Positions 17,505 to 26,485 are shown, counted from the first letter of the stretch. The stretch is DNA of 64,000 bases from Agaribacillus aureus (GCA_030442055.1 JAUJEB010000004.1:1-64000), one strand, 5' to 3'. Notes: a model not told the origin generated them from the sequence alone. Translations and numbers: made by a program.

Positions 17505-18191
17505 CTAATAACGGGATATTTCTCCGCCGAGATTGCCTTTAATATTTTCAATCCGCGGACTTCCTTTATACCTGATCCCCCCACCGGTAGAAGCCGAACC
17601 CGTGATTGACTCGCTGACAAATATTTCAGCCGTACCGCCCGTATTTGCCTTGATGGTAACGTGACCACTTTCCAAACGATAGGCCAGCAGCTTTGCGCCA
17701 CTGACTACTTTAGTTTCCTGGTGCTCAGCTTTGCCGGCAATCTCCAGCTGCCCGCCGCTGTGCAAATTTATTTCCACTGAATTGACATCAACTCTCATCC
17801 TGGCATATCCTCCGCTGGTTACATCGACATAGAAACTGTTTTGCTGGATCAACGATTCCACATACACCTCTCCTGACCCAGAGACGGTGACCTCATTTAA
17901 CGACCGGTATATCACATCTACGCGCACATCTATTTTGTTATAAATTCCCTCCTGCATTTTTATTTTCAGGACCCCGTTATCCACAAACGTGTTGACCTTA
18001 TCATTGTCTACGCCACGCGCCCGGACTTTCACGCTCTGTCGGTTTCCCTCTCTGAGTGTAACCTGGATATTGCCAAACACTTTTAAGCCATTAAATACCG
18101 GCACATTCCTGGGCTGGCCGCCTTGTGCCCACACGGATTGCGCAGTTAACGCTAAAATGGCGATGGTAGCCATGATTGAAAAGTGCTTCAT
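17505..18191 (-). CDS. GIN-domain (DUF2807) exported protein
   Basis: A 228-residue protein with signal peptide (MKHFSIMATIAILALTAQSVWAQ) and a single head-GIN domain. It starts with the typical FNGLKVFGNIQVTLREGNRQ motif and then runs through a right-handed beta-helix-like series of short strands (LKIKMQEGIYNKIDVRVDV, VTVSGSGEVYVES, YVDVTSGGYARMRVDV, IEIAG-like turns, and ASTGGGIRYKG near the end). The GIN domain is widespread in Bacteroidota exported proteins; the role is unknown, with adhesin-like annotation in databases resting only on the domain name. It is monocistronic. Confidence 0.85.
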   Translation of the reverse strand: MKHFSIMATIAILALTAQSVWAQGGQPRNVPVFNGLKVFGNIQVTLREGNRQSVKVRARGVDNDKVNTFVDNGVLKIKMQEGIYNKIDVRVDVIYRSLNEVTVSGSGEVYVESLIQQNSFYVDVTSGGYARMRVDVNSVEINLHSGGQLEIAGKAEHQETKVVSGAKLLAYRLESGHVTIKANTGGTAEIFVSESITGSASTGGGIRYKGSPRIENIKGNLGGEISRY

Positions 18192-18300
18192 TCGTCAAAT
18201 TGTTTTTTCTTCTTAACCGAAAATACGTACAAAAATTTTATTGGCCACTACATTTTTTCCATCACTTTATTATTTCAAATGCTTATGGACTTCTCATTTG

Positions 18301-18320
18301 TTGATGGTTAAAACCATTAA
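18301..18320 (+). promoter_or_regulatory. palindrome upstream of the split 5'-nucleotidase genes
   Basis: ATGGTT (18304-18309) and AACCAT (18312-18317) form a perfect palindrome around AA, extended by TT and AA at the ends with one mismatch pair between. It lies about 75-90 bp before the ATG at 18394 and could be an operator. There is no second copy in the window to support it. Confidence 0.3.
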
Positions 18321-18393
18321 TGATGATTATTTAATATACTGACACTGAAAAATCGCACGTTTGGTATTAATTTTAATGCAAAGAAAAGTGCAG

Positions 18394-19173
18394 ATGAATA
18401 AATTACCTTCTCCATACCGGGAATTCACACGTTATTTCCTGCCGGGACTATTGATGGTCTTGCTGGCTTGCAGCCCTGCTTATACGCCGGGCTCGGATGT
18501 CAAGGCTCAAAATATGGAAGTAAACAAAAACCTGGCAGCCGACAGTACCATCACCGCTATGATCCAACCCTACAAGGCCGACCTGGACCGGGAAATAAGT
18601 ATGATTATTGGCTGGGCCGGAGAAAAGCTGGATAACGCTCCCGGGCGGGGTGAATCAAAGCTTGGCAACTTTGTGGCAGACCTGTTGTTAATCCAGTCAG
18701 AAAAAAAATACGGCGAACCAATTGACATGGCCATTATCAATGCACACGGAGGGTTGAGGTCAACCATAAGCCAGGGGCCTATTTCCATGGAAAACATTTT
18801 TGAATTAATGCCATTTGAAAATAATATGCTGGTGCTGGAGTTGTCAGGTTCTCTGACCCGTCAGTTTTTTGATAACTGCGCCAAAACCAAAAGAAACAAT
18901 ATTGCAGAGGCTAAATTTACCGTCGTTGGAAATAAGGCCACCGACATCAGCATTGGCGGTAAACCTTTCGACCCGAACCGCCGCTACACACTTACAATTT
19001 CAGACTATCTGGCCAATGGCGGTGGTGGATTTGGTTTTTTAAGCCAGGCCAAGGTAATAGCCGACCTGAATTATAAAACCCGTGACATGATCATCGACCA
19101 CATCAAAGACCTGTCGGCACAAAAAAAGAAGGCCTGGGGTCAACTTGATGGTCGCATTAAAATAATCAACTAG
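18394..19173 (+). CDS. lipoprotein 5'-nucleotidase C-terminal-domain protein
   Basis: The frame opens at a TTG (18361) with an ATG at 18376, but the ATG at 18394 gives MNKLPSPYREFTRYF followed by the hydrophobic LPGLLMVLLAC lipobox, so a 259-residue lipoprotein is preferred. The mature part is the C-terminal substrate-binding domain of UshA-type 5'-nucleotidases: ESKLGNFVADLL near residue 100 (the conserved N), INAHGGLRSTISQGPI, ISMENIFELMPFENNML and YTLTISDYLANGGGGF. The metal-binding catalytic domain is missing here and is encoded by the next gene, 2 bp downstream. The two together would form one nucleotidase outside the cytoplasm. Confidence 0.9.
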   Translation: MNKLPSPYREFTRYFLPGLLMVLLACSPAYTPGSDVKAQNMEVNKNLAADSTITAMIQPYKADLDREISMIIGWAGEKLDNAPGRGESKLGNFVADLLLIQSEKKYGEPIDMAIINAHGGLRSTISQGPISMENIFELMPFENNMLVLELSGSLTRQFFDNCAKTKRNNIAEAKFTVVGNKATDISIGGKPFDPNRRYTLTISDYLANGGGGFGFLSQAKVIADLNYKTRDMIIDHIKDLSAQKKKAWGQLDGRIKIIN

Positions 19174-19175
19174 CT

Positions 19176-20078
19176 ATGAACCGAAGACTTTTCGTAAAAA
19201 ACGCCGCCCTGGCCGCCAGCGCTATGATGGTGCCGGGAAGATCGGTATCCCGGGACCGGAGTATCCGCCTTACGATCTTACATAGTAACGATATGCATTC
19301 AAGAATCGAGCCCATGCCAGACGATGGCAGAAGGTATGCTGGTTTGGGAGGCATGGCGCAAAGGGCGGCTATTATAAAAAAAATCAGGGCCACTGAAGAA
19401 AATGTGTTATTGCTGGATGCCGGAGACATATTTCAGGGCACCCCCTACTTTAATTTTTTTGGAGGTGAGCTGGAATTTAAATTAATGAGCGAAATGAAAT
19501 ATGACGCGGCAACCATCGGAAATCACGATTTTGACAATGGCATCGACGGTCTATATAAAATGCTGCCTCACGCCAATTTTCCATTTTTATGCGCCAACTA
19601 TGATTTTTCAGGAAATATCCTCCACAACCGCTTTCAACCTTATAAGATTTTTCAGAAAGACCAGCTCAATATCGGTGTTTTTGGTCTGGGCATTGAATTA
19701 AAAGGCCTTGTCAACGATCATTTGTCGGGTGGCACCAGGTATCTGGACCCCATCGCGATTGCGAAAGAAATGGTCCTTGAACTGGAGAAGAAAAATTGTC
19801 ATTTAATTATCTGTTTATCGCACCTCGGCTATAAATACAGCAGGGGTAAGGTCTCGGATCATACCCTGGCTGAACAGGTAAGCGGTATTGATCTGATCAT
19901 TGGAGGGCATACTCATACTTTCCTGGAAATGCCAACCTTATATAAAAACCGGGAGGGCCACGAGACCATCATTAATCAGGTGGGTTGGGCAGGCATAAGG
20001 TTGGGAAGAATTGACTATGTATTTAACAGGAAGAGATCAAAGTCTGTAGAGATATCCTCTCCCATCCTCATCCATTGA
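19176..20078 (+). CDS. Tat-type exported metallophosphatase (5'-nucleotidase N-terminal domain)
   Basis: A 300-residue calcineurin-like metallophosphoesterase. The N-terminus NRRLFVKNAALAASAM carries a twin-arginine motif, so it is probably exported folded. Metal ligands of the UshA-type catalytic domain are present in order: LHSNDMHSRIEP, LLDAGDIFQGTPYF, TIGNHDFDNGIDG (the NHD motif), ICLSHLGYKYSRG and IIGGHTHTFLEMP (GGHTH). It lacks the C-terminal nucleotide-binding domain, supplied by the gene just upstream (stop and start 2 bp apart). Substrate preference within nucleotides or nucleotide sugars cannot be told from sequence. Confidence 0.92.
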   Translation: MNRRLFVKNAALAASAMMVPGRSVSRDRSIRLTILHSNDMHSRIEPMPDDGRRYAGLGGMAQRAAIIKKIRATEENVLLLDAGDIFQGTPYFNFFGGELEFKLMSEMKYDAATIGNHDFDNGIDGLYKMLPHANFPFLCANYDFSGNILHNRFQPYKIFQKDQLNIGVFGLGIELKGLVNDHLSGGTRYLDPIAIAKEMVLELEKKNCHLIICLSHLGYKYSRGKVSDHTLAEQVSGIDLIIGGHTHTFLEMPTLYKNREGHETIINQVGWAGIRLGRIDYVFNRKRSKSVEISSPILIH

Positions 20079-20098
20079 TGTTTGCTTTTGGGTGTTAT

Positions 20099-21670
20099 TC
20101 AGGCATAAACCTGGAGGAAGGCTTCCGCACATCGTTCACCATCCATCGCCGCTGAAACGATGCCACCCGCATAGCCGGCACCTTCCCCGCACGGGTATAA
20201 TCTTTTTACCTGTATGTGTTCGCAACTATCCTTGTCTCTGGGAATTGTAACCGGAGAAGATGTCCTGCTTTCCACACCAATTATCTGCGCCTCATTGGTG
20301 AGGTAGCCCTTCATTTTTTTTCCAAAGGCCTGAAAAGCGGTGCGTAATGATCTCGCTATAAATTGGGGCAAAACATCATGCATTTTTACTGATGTCAACC
20401 CCGGCTGATAACTGGTTTCCAGCAGTGATCCGGAAATCCTGCCGTCTATAAAATCCACAAGTCGCTGTGCCGGAGCTTGCTGGCTATTTCCTCCGGCTTT
20501 AAAGGCGGCCTGTTCTACCACCTTTTGAAATTGCATCGCCGCCAGCGGGCCATGTTGCTCATATGCTTTAAAATCAATAGCATTCACTGCTACCACTATG
20601 CCGGAATTGGCAAACCGGGAATCCCGTCTTGACGGGCTCATGCCGTTCACCACCAATTCACCCGGAGCCGTAGCAGCCGGAACCACAAACCCACCCGGAC
20701 ACATACAAAAGGAAAACACACCTCTTTTCCCGGAATCTTTCTCCACTACCTGATGGGCTAATGCATAGGATGAAGCGGGTAAATAATCACCCCGCTGTGT
20801 ACAATGATACTGGATCTGATCGATTAATTGTTGTGCATGTTCAACGCGTACCCCCAAAGCAAATGGTTTTGCCTCGATATGAATACCGCGAAAATCCAGC
20901 AGTTGATAGATGTCCCGGGAAGAGTGCCCAGTGGCAAGGATAACCGCAGCACCTGTAATTTTTTCGCCCTCCTGCGTCACAACCCCGTTTATTTCATCCC
21001 CGCCCATGATGAAATCCACAACCTGCGTATTAAACAAAATTTCCCCCCCGGCAGTGAGAATGCTTTCCCTCATAGCAGCGACAACTTTGGGCAGCTTGTT
21101 GGTTCCAATATGGGGATGCGCCTCAAACAAAATGTCGCTGGCAGCCCCATGGGCAACGAGGATCTCCAGGATCCTGTTGACATCCCCTCTTTTTTTTGAA
21201 CGTGTATACAGCTTGCCATCGGAATAAGTACCGGCGCCTCCTTCTCCAAAGCAATAGTTGGAGTTGGGGTTTACAATATGTTCCTTGTTAATAGCGGCCA
21301 GGTCTCTCCGCCTGCTTCTGACATCCTTTCCCCTTTCAATGATAATCGGCTTTATCCCGTTTTCAATCAACTTCAAGGCTGCAAACATCCCCGCCGGCCC
21401 CATCCCGACAATAATCACAGGGTCAGCACTGGTGACGTTAGGATAATCTTTCTGATAGGATATCAGTTCGGGTATGGGCTCATCTGCAAATACGTCCAGG
21501 GAGATATTAACTTTAATTTTTCTGGATCTGGCATCAACGGAGCGTCGTTTAATACGAATGGTTATGTCAGACAGATCGGCTAATCCCAGCTTCTTTTTAA
21601 CGATACCTTCGAAGCAACGTTCATCGTAGGCCTCCCGGGGAGGTAAGCTAAGTACAAGGGATCTTTTCAT
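20099..21670 (-). CDS. FAD-dependent oxidoreductase (COG2509-type)
   Basis: A 523-residue flavoprotein. The N-terminal 80 residues form a small leading domain (LSLPPREAYDERCFEGIVKK). A Rossmann fold starts at about residue 86 with PVIIVGMGPAGMFAALKLIE (GxGxxG), followed by GGAGTYSDGKLYTRSKK, GAAVILATGHSSRDIY and the C-terminal RLYPCGEGAGYAGGIVSAAMDG that closes the FAD site. This is the profile of the uncharacterised NAD/FAD-dependent dehydrogenase family often found singly in bacteria. No electron-transfer partner is adjacent. It is convergent with the 5'-nucleotidase pair 20 bp away. Confidence 0.9.
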   Translation of the reverse strand: MKRSLVLSLPPREAYDERCFEGIVKKKLGLADLSDITIRIKRRSVDARSRKIKVNISLDVFADEPIPELISYQKDYPNVTSADPVIIVGMGPAGMFAALKLIENGIKPIIIERGKDVRSRRRDLAAINKEHIVNPNSNYCFGEGGAGTYSDGKLYTRSKKRGDVNRILEILVAHGAASDILFEAHPHIGTNKLPKVVAAMRESILTAGGEILFNTQVVDFIMGGDEINGVVTQEGEKITGAAVILATGHSSRDIYQLLDFRGIHIEAKPFALGVRVEHAQQLIDQIQYHCTQRGDYLPASSYALAHQVVEKDSGKRGVFSFCMCPGGFVVPAATAPGELVVNGMSPSRRDSRFANSGIVVAVNAIDFKAYEQHGPLAAMQFQKVVEQAAFKAGGNSQQAPAQRLVDFIDGRISGSLLETSYQPGLTSVKMHDVLPQFIARSLRTAFQAFGKKMKGYLTNEAQIIGVESRTSSPVTIPRDKDSCEHIQVKRLYPCGEGAGYAGGIVSAAMDGERCAEAFLQVYA

Positions 21671-21765
21671 ATCTGTTAAGGTGTCTATCCTTAAAAAAGA
21701 TATACGTTTTATATTGCGACACCAAAGTTAACAGATTTTAATCCCTGATTGATTAAATACACAGA

Positions 21766-22620
21766 TTATAATTTCATAAAAAGCCCGAAGGAATAAGAGG
21801 GAGTAGCCAATACCCGTCGCCCTGAAAAAGCCGTACCCACAGAGGCTGTCACGCCGTATTTTTCCTTGTAGGTATAAATCAATTCAGGTGTAAACGAGGT
21901 ATACTCGATGTTATTGGAAAATATACCATTGGAAGGCGCCTCCTCGTCGCTGCCATTTTGGAGTGACTCCACGCCATACAAGCGGCCTAACAGGGTGAAA
22001 TTTTTCACGGTTACACCGGCTTCCACACCATATCGGAATTCATCCGAAAAACTCTTAGTACGATTATTATATCCAACCAAAACCGTGGCATAGGCCCCAA
22101 TCGACGGAAACGACCTGCTGGCCTCTATGCTTATCATTTGGTTAAACTCCCCATCGCCGGTTTGCAATACCTGGGTATCTCCTCCCGCCTCATTTCCCAA
22201 TGGTAATCCGAGTGTTAAGCTGGCGCTTACCACTACAGGGGTATTTTGTAGTAAACCATATTTAATGGAGATATCGGTATCTCCCAGTGAATTTACCGCA
22301 TCGCCATCTACCAATAAATCTCCGGTGACGCCTGACACCTGTCTGTTGAGTGTGGCCCTGCTGAAAAACGGAAAATAGATAACGCCGGTCAACCGGTCTG
22401 TGATTCCATACTCGCCGTAGATGCTGGCGGTATGTACTCCCGCGGTGGCAATATCAATGATTTCTCCATTGGGTGCAAAGTACTGGTCACTTCGCAACCA
22501 CCAGAAACCTATTTTGAAATATCCATGGCCTTTCTTTTGAGGCCACCCTCCTCCGGCATAGCTCGCCGATGAACCTAATAACAAGATGGTAAATATGGAA
22601 AGTGTAATACGTTTTTTCAT
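21766..22620 (-). CDS. outer-membrane porin/transporter-like barrel protein
   Basis: A 284-residue protein with signal peptide (MKKRITLSIFTILLLGSSASYAGG) and barrel-like alternation throughout: GYFKIGFWWLRSDQYFAPNG, YGEYGITDRLTGVIYFPFFS, DTDISIKYGLLQNTPVVVSA, GAYATVLVGYNN, FTLLGRLYGVESLQNG and FSFGLFMKL-like C-terminal strand ending YSFGLFMKL. It resembles the outer-membrane proteins annotated as MetA-pathway-of-phenol-degradation or transporter proteins, which is a fold resemblance, not a function. It follows the DM13-domain gene by 155 bp on the same strand and may work with it. Confidence 0.75.
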   Translation of the reverse strand: MKKRITLSIFTILLLGSSASYAGGGWPQKKGHGYFKIGFWWLRSDQYFAPNGEIIDIATAGVHTASIYGEYGITDRLTGVIYFPFFSRATLNRQVSGVTGDLLVDGDAVNSLGDTDISIKYGLLQNTPVVVSASLTLGLPLGNEAGGDTQVLQTGDGEFNQMISIEASRSFPSIGAYATVLVGYNNRTKSFSDEFRYGVEAGVTVKNFTLLGRLYGVESLQNGSDEEAPSNGIFSNNIEYTSFTPELIYTYKEKYGVTASVGTAFSGRRVLATPSYSFGLFMKL

Positions 22621-22775
22621 CTGTTTATAATTTTTTTGTCAGTTGGAACCTTTTGTGCTTACTGTAATCATCTCCCGGTATATCCTGGGATCTGCGCAAG
22701 CGTATCGGCTTTATGACTTCAACCCTTAATGATTTTAGAATAACTATAAGAAATACTTGCGAAACTCCGGGTAAA

Positions 22776-23450
22776 TTATTTATCGAACTTACCCAACCCG
22801 AAGGCAACGCCAAATGGTTTGCAATAAACCAGCACATAGTCATAGGTGCCCAACTGCACATCTCCACCTACATCATATGTCTGTGCTCCGGTATTAGATT
22901 TCAATTCACCCAGTTCCACACCACCGGTTATGCTGGATTCGCTATTGGTAAGATAGATGTATAATCCCGGACCATTGGAAGTTGAAAAATCGCTGGAAAA
23001 ACTTAGCTGCAAATCACCGGTTTCCTCTGACAGGGTAAAATTGCCAGTCACTTCATAATCGCGATTTCCACGGAAACTACCTGTTCTTTCCAGCAAAGGT
23101 TCTGAAGTAACATCCCCTGCCTCGACAGGAATCATATCGGTAGCATCATTAGTCGTGGCAGATATCGTAACATTTCCCGCTGAATTAGCCATGGCCAACC
23201 CGGCATCGTTGATAGAGATAATGCCCGGATCGGTACTTGCCCAGGTGATGTCAGCATTTACAACATTACCAAGGTCATCAAAATACTGGGCCTGGAATTG
23301 ATAGGACTCACCAATTTTGATGCTGGTAGCTTTCCTCGTGATCTCCACTCTTGCGGGCACCAATTCCTGGTCAACAATATCAGTTTCAATACAACCACCT
23401 ACTATTAACAGAAGGAATAAGTAATTGAGGTAAGATAATTTAAAACTCAT
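22776..23450 (-). CDS. lipoprotein with BIG2 (Ig-like) and DM13 domains
   Basis: A 224-residue protein with a lipoprotein signal (FLLLIVGGC; lipobox VGGC). Residues about 30-105 form a bacterial Ig-like group 2 domain (VEITRKATSIKIGESYQFQA, ADITWASTDPGIISINDAG, GNVTISATT). The C-terminal 105 residues match a DM13 domain: LLERTGSFRGNRDYEV, DLQLSFSSDF, GLYIYLT and the closing YVLVYCKPFGVAFGLG with a single conserved Cys. DM13 domains have been proposed to act in redox or electron-transfer roles; that is family inference. Four phased TTTGTGA repeats lie 130-170 bp upstream. Confidence 0.85.
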   Translation of the reverse strand: MSFKLSYLNYLFLLLIVGGCIETDIVDQELVPARVEITRKATSIKIGESYQFQAQYFDDLGNVVNADITWASTDPGIISINDAGLAMANSAGNVTISATTNDATDMIPVEAGDVTSEPLLERTGSFRGNRDYEVTGNFTLSEETGDLQLSFSSDFSTSNGPGLYIYLTNSESSITGGVELGELKSNTGAQTYDVGGDVQLGTYDYVLVYCKPFGVAFGLGKFDK

Positions 23451-23579
23451 TTTATTATTTGGTAATTAAACATACATATAAGAAGATGTACTAATATACT
23501 CGGGAAAATAGCCAATTGTTTCAAAATAAACGGCTTAGGTCGGCCTTACGACATAACTGAGAGGGTATATTATTAATTA

Positions 23580-23619
23580 TCACAAATTCATCACAAACCC
23601 CTCACAAACTTATCACAAA
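23580..23619 (-). promoter_or_regulatory. four phased TTTGTGA direct repeats
   Basis: On the plus strand TCACAAA occurs at 23580, 23591, 23602 and 23613, exactly 11 bp apart; on the coding strand of the DM13 gene this is TTTGTGA four times with 4-bp spacers, 130-170 bp before the start codon. This matches the spacing used by OmpR/PhoB-class regulators that bind head-to-tail. It lies in the 205-bp spacer between two minus-strand genes. Confidence 0.65.
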
Positions 23620-23655
23620 TTTTGCAAGAAAGCCTGGTGTATCCGGCGTTAAGCT

Positions 23656-25500
23656 TTAAAAGGCATAACCCAGGTTAATTCCCAACCGGACGGGGATTGA
23701 AAGCCTGGGTTTTCTCACATCTTTAAAGATTTCCTTAAAGGTGTCTTCCGCGGGGAATTTCTCGTTGTAATCGCGATAGCCAAGCCCCAGACCGCCGTAA
23801 AGATCCAGCGTCAAACCTGGCTTACCGGCAAATTTCATCATTCTGTTACCCACAATGACGGTGTATTCATATTTGTTTTCCGAAGCTTCTATTGAAAAAG
23901 ATCCATTGGGTAGGCCGGGATCATTGATATTTGCCAGGTGGGTTGCGGAGGAAAAGCTCAGCTCATGTCCGAAATATGACATGCCCAACTTCTGATCTTT
24001 CTGGTAAAACTTTTGCCTGAACCGGACTGCAAAACCCCGTTTGTATAATTCGCCGAAGTCTACTTTTGAATCTGCCGTAAAAAACGGATCTCGCATATAG
24101 TTGAAAAACAGCTCATAACCCAGCCTTTCCTGCATATAATATTCGATAGAGAACGGCACGGATCCTATTAACAGAGCGGCGGGGTTAGAAGCAATGATTA
24201 TTCCTTTAAACTCGTTTATTCGTGGCTGAAAGTATTTAACCTTCCTGTTCTTAAAAAGGAATTCCGGAATTTCATAATAGTTTTCTCCCTGGCTGACAGC
24301 TGCTTCTTTTTTTACAGGCGCATACTCAGCCACACCTTCCTCATCATAGACGGTTGTATAATAACCCGCCAGGTCGCCATTTCTTTTGTACAATTTCCAC
24401 AGGCCGACATTCATGCCATCTTTGATGGTGCCTTCCATCCGCAACTTACCATCCTTATAATAACCTTTGAACTGTCCCACACCATCCTCGAAATCGCTTT
24501 CACCTTCCAGCTTACCATCTTCATAATAATACAACCATTTCCCGTGGTTCTTCTCTTTTTTAATGTGCCCCGATATCTTCAGGTTTCCTCCTTCATAATA
24601 TTCCTTATAAGGGCCATCTCCCTGCACAAAGGTGCTTTCACCCTTAAAAACCCCGGTTTTGTGATATAGCTTCCAGAAGCCGTCTTTCACGCCTGATTTT
24701 TCCATTCCTTCGGAGCTGATTTTACCATTATCGTGATAGTAGGCCCACTGCCCGTCAGACAATCCCTTTTTATAGCTACCCTGAGATGAAAGATTGCCCT
24801 TTTCATTAAAATATTGCCACTGCCCCTCCTTGAGGCCCTCCTTGTAGTGCCCTTTGGCTTTTACCTTGCCGGATTCATAAAAGTAAGTCCACAAACTGTC
24901 GCTCTTACCTTCATTGTTAATTCCCTGCGCCTTTACCGCACCGGAGTTATAGTATTCGGTATAAAGACCTTTGTCATCCTTATACCTGGCGTCGGCCTTT
25001 TTGCTGCCATCTTCTTTAAAGTACTGCCAGAACCCATTTCTTTTTCCCTTTGAAAAAGTGCCTTTACTCTTCACACCACCCTGCTCGTAATAAAAGATCC
25101 ACTGATCATTTCTTTTGGAATCGATCAGCATCCCCTCCATGCTTTTTTGGCCATTCTCAAAATAGTATTCCCAATACCCGGTAGTTCCGTCCTCTTGCAG
25201 GTCTCCACTCATTTTGAGGGCGCCGCTTTCAAAAAAATACTCCCATTTGCCGATGGACAGATTGTCGCGATATGATCCCTGGGTTTTAACATTGCCATTG
25301 GCATGATAAGCGACATATTTTCCATCCAGCACATAAGAATTAGTATCCTTCACGTAATAAATCTCCCGCAAAGATTTTTCGCCTTCATAGTAGTTTTTCA
25401 TTTGAATGTTTTGGGCAAAAGTCACAGACGCCATCATCCAGCAAAGCGGAAGCCATGCCCATTTAGCGACAGTATTATCTAGTGCCTTGAAGACTAACAT
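23656..25500 (-). CDS. YwqK/MORN-like repeat protein with C-terminal barrel-like domain
   Basis: A 614-residue exported protein (signal segment LPLCWMMASVTFAQ at about 17-30). Residues about 60-385 are some 14 tandem repeats of roughly 23 residues of the YwqK (MORN-variant) type, recognisable by G.W.YY..(N/D)G..... with the pattern GKWEYFFESGALKMSG, GYWEYYFENGQKSMEG, GQWAYYHDNGKISSEG and GLWKLYKRNGDLAG. After a linker, residues about 425-614 are beta-rich, with KYEYTVIVGNRM and LTLDLYGGLGLGYRDY, like a small outer-membrane barrel. YwqK repeats form a flat solenoid. The gene starts 28 bp after tryptophan dioxygenase, so co-transcription is likely. Confidence 0.85.
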   Translation of the reverse strand: MLVFKALDNTVAKWAWLPLCWMMASVTFAQNIQMKNYYEGEKSLREIYYVKDTNSYVLDGKYVAYHANGNVKTQGSYRDNLSIGKWEYFFESGALKMSGDLQEDGTTGYWEYYFENGQKSMEGMLIDSKRNDQWIFYYEQGGVKSKGTFSKGKRNGFWQYFKEDGSKKADARYKDDKGLYTEYYNSGAVKAQGINNEGKSDSLWTYFYESGKVKAKGHYKEGLKEGQWQYFNEKGNLSSQGSYKKGLSDGQWAYYHDNGKISSEGMEKSGVKDGFWKLYHKTGVFKGESTFVQGDGPYKEYYEGGNLKISGHIKKEKNHGKWLYYYEDGKLEGESDFEDGVGQFKGYYKDGKLRMEGTIKDGMNVGLWKLYKRNGDLAGYYTTVYDEEGVAEYAPVKKEAAVSQGENYYEIPEFLFKNRKVKYFQPRINEFKGIIIASNPAALLIGSVPFSIEYYMQERLGYELFFNYMRDPFFTADSKVDFGELYKRGFAVRFRQKFYQKDQKLGMSYFGHELSFSSATHLANINDPGLPNGSFSIEASENKYEYTVIVGNRMMKFAGKPGLTLDLYGGLGLGYRDYNEKFPAEDTFKEIFKDVRKPRLSIPVRLGINLGYAF

Positions 25501-25528
25501 ACAAACTATACCTGGTTTCTGATACCAA

Positions 25529-26485
25529 TTAATCGTTTTGAAGGACCATTGACTTCCCCCAATTATTTAACTCCTCTTCGGTCCATAAATTGGGGAAAAA
25601 CACAATTTTTTGAAATCTCGGTGGTAAATACTTTTGCCAGTTGGACCCTCCGGTAGCTTTAATATCATCCGGATCCTTCTGCAAGTATCTGACGGCCGAT
25701 TTATAATGAGAAAGTGGCCAGTTTATATTGGCATTTAAGTCAAATTCTCTAAGCGCACTTTCCAACTGTGGCGTGCTGCCATGACTTTCGGCATACCGCT
25801 CATATACTTTGAGCAAGTTATTATTTTTCATCGCCTCTGATTTTCTTAGCAGCCTGGAAGTATATTTTTCCTCAAATTGCCTGAGTGTTAATGTCTTTTT
25901 CCCTGTTGCCAACTCCGTCGCTCCTTTTTTCCAATAGATCTTATCGTATAAAACTCTGATATCGCGCTCGTTCATCAACGATTCGCGGGATTCCCAATAT
26001 ACCAAATTGATCATATCGGTAGCGCAAATCTCGATCATCCTGTACTGGGCAGACTGAAAGCCGCTGGCTGGTAACAATGCCATGCGAAACTTCAAAAACT
26101 GATCCCTTTCCATCCCTTTTACCATAATGTCATAGGAATAAACCAGTTGTTTAAAGTAGTTATTTATTCTTTGGAGCTTGGCCATAAAAAAATCCTCCGT
26201 GATCTGCTCCTCCTCCGATATCTGTTTCATTTCCCACAATATCAACTTGAAGTACAACTCTGTAATTTGATGATAACCTATAAAAATCATTTCGTCTGCA
26301 AAGCCCGTTTTTGGCGTTTGTAGACTCAGAAGCGTATCGAGGTGCACATATTCCCAGTACGTTAAATAATCCGCGTACAGGAGGCCGTCTAAATACGAGG
26401 AAATATCCTGGCCCATGACTTCATACTTTTTTTCCAGCTTTTTGAGCTGGTCCAACAGCTTAGGATCTATATCAGAATCATTCAT
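25529..26485 (-). CDS. tryptophan 2,3-dioxygenase family protein
   Basis: A 318-residue heme-dependent dioxygenase that opens the indole ring of tryptophan to N-formylkynurenine. The substrate-side motif FIGYHQITELYFKLILWEMK holds the active-site His (residue 72), matching the FIxxHQxxELWFK motif of TDO. A second His in LSHYKSAVRYLQK (about residue 260) lies just before the conserved ATGGS loop, the position of the proximal heme ligand. The length (318) is near the family norm. It ends 28 bp before the YwqK gene and is divergent from glutaryl-CoA dehydrogenase, which acts further down tryptophan and lysine catabolism. No kynureninase or related gene is in the window. Confidence 0.88.
   Translation of the reverse strand: MNDSDIDPKLLDQLKKLEKKYEVMGQDISSYLDGLLYADYLTYWEYVHLDTLLSLQTPKTGFADEMIFIGYHQITELYFKLILWEMKQISEEEQITEDFFMAKLQRINNYFKQLVYSYDIMVKGMERDQFLKFRMALLPASGFQSAQYRMIEICATDMINLVYWESRESLMNERDIRVLYDKIYWKKGATELATGKKTLTLRQFEEKYTSRLLRKSEAMKNNNLLKVYERYAESHGSTPQLESALREFDLNANINWPLSHYKSAVRYLQKDPDDIKATGGSNWQKYLPPRFQKIVFFPNLWTEEELNNWGKSMVLQND

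Noticed and set aside
22625-22867. 80-codon minus-strand frame between the barrel and DM13 genes
   Set aside because: It overlaps the end of the DM13 gene in another frame and contains no domain features.
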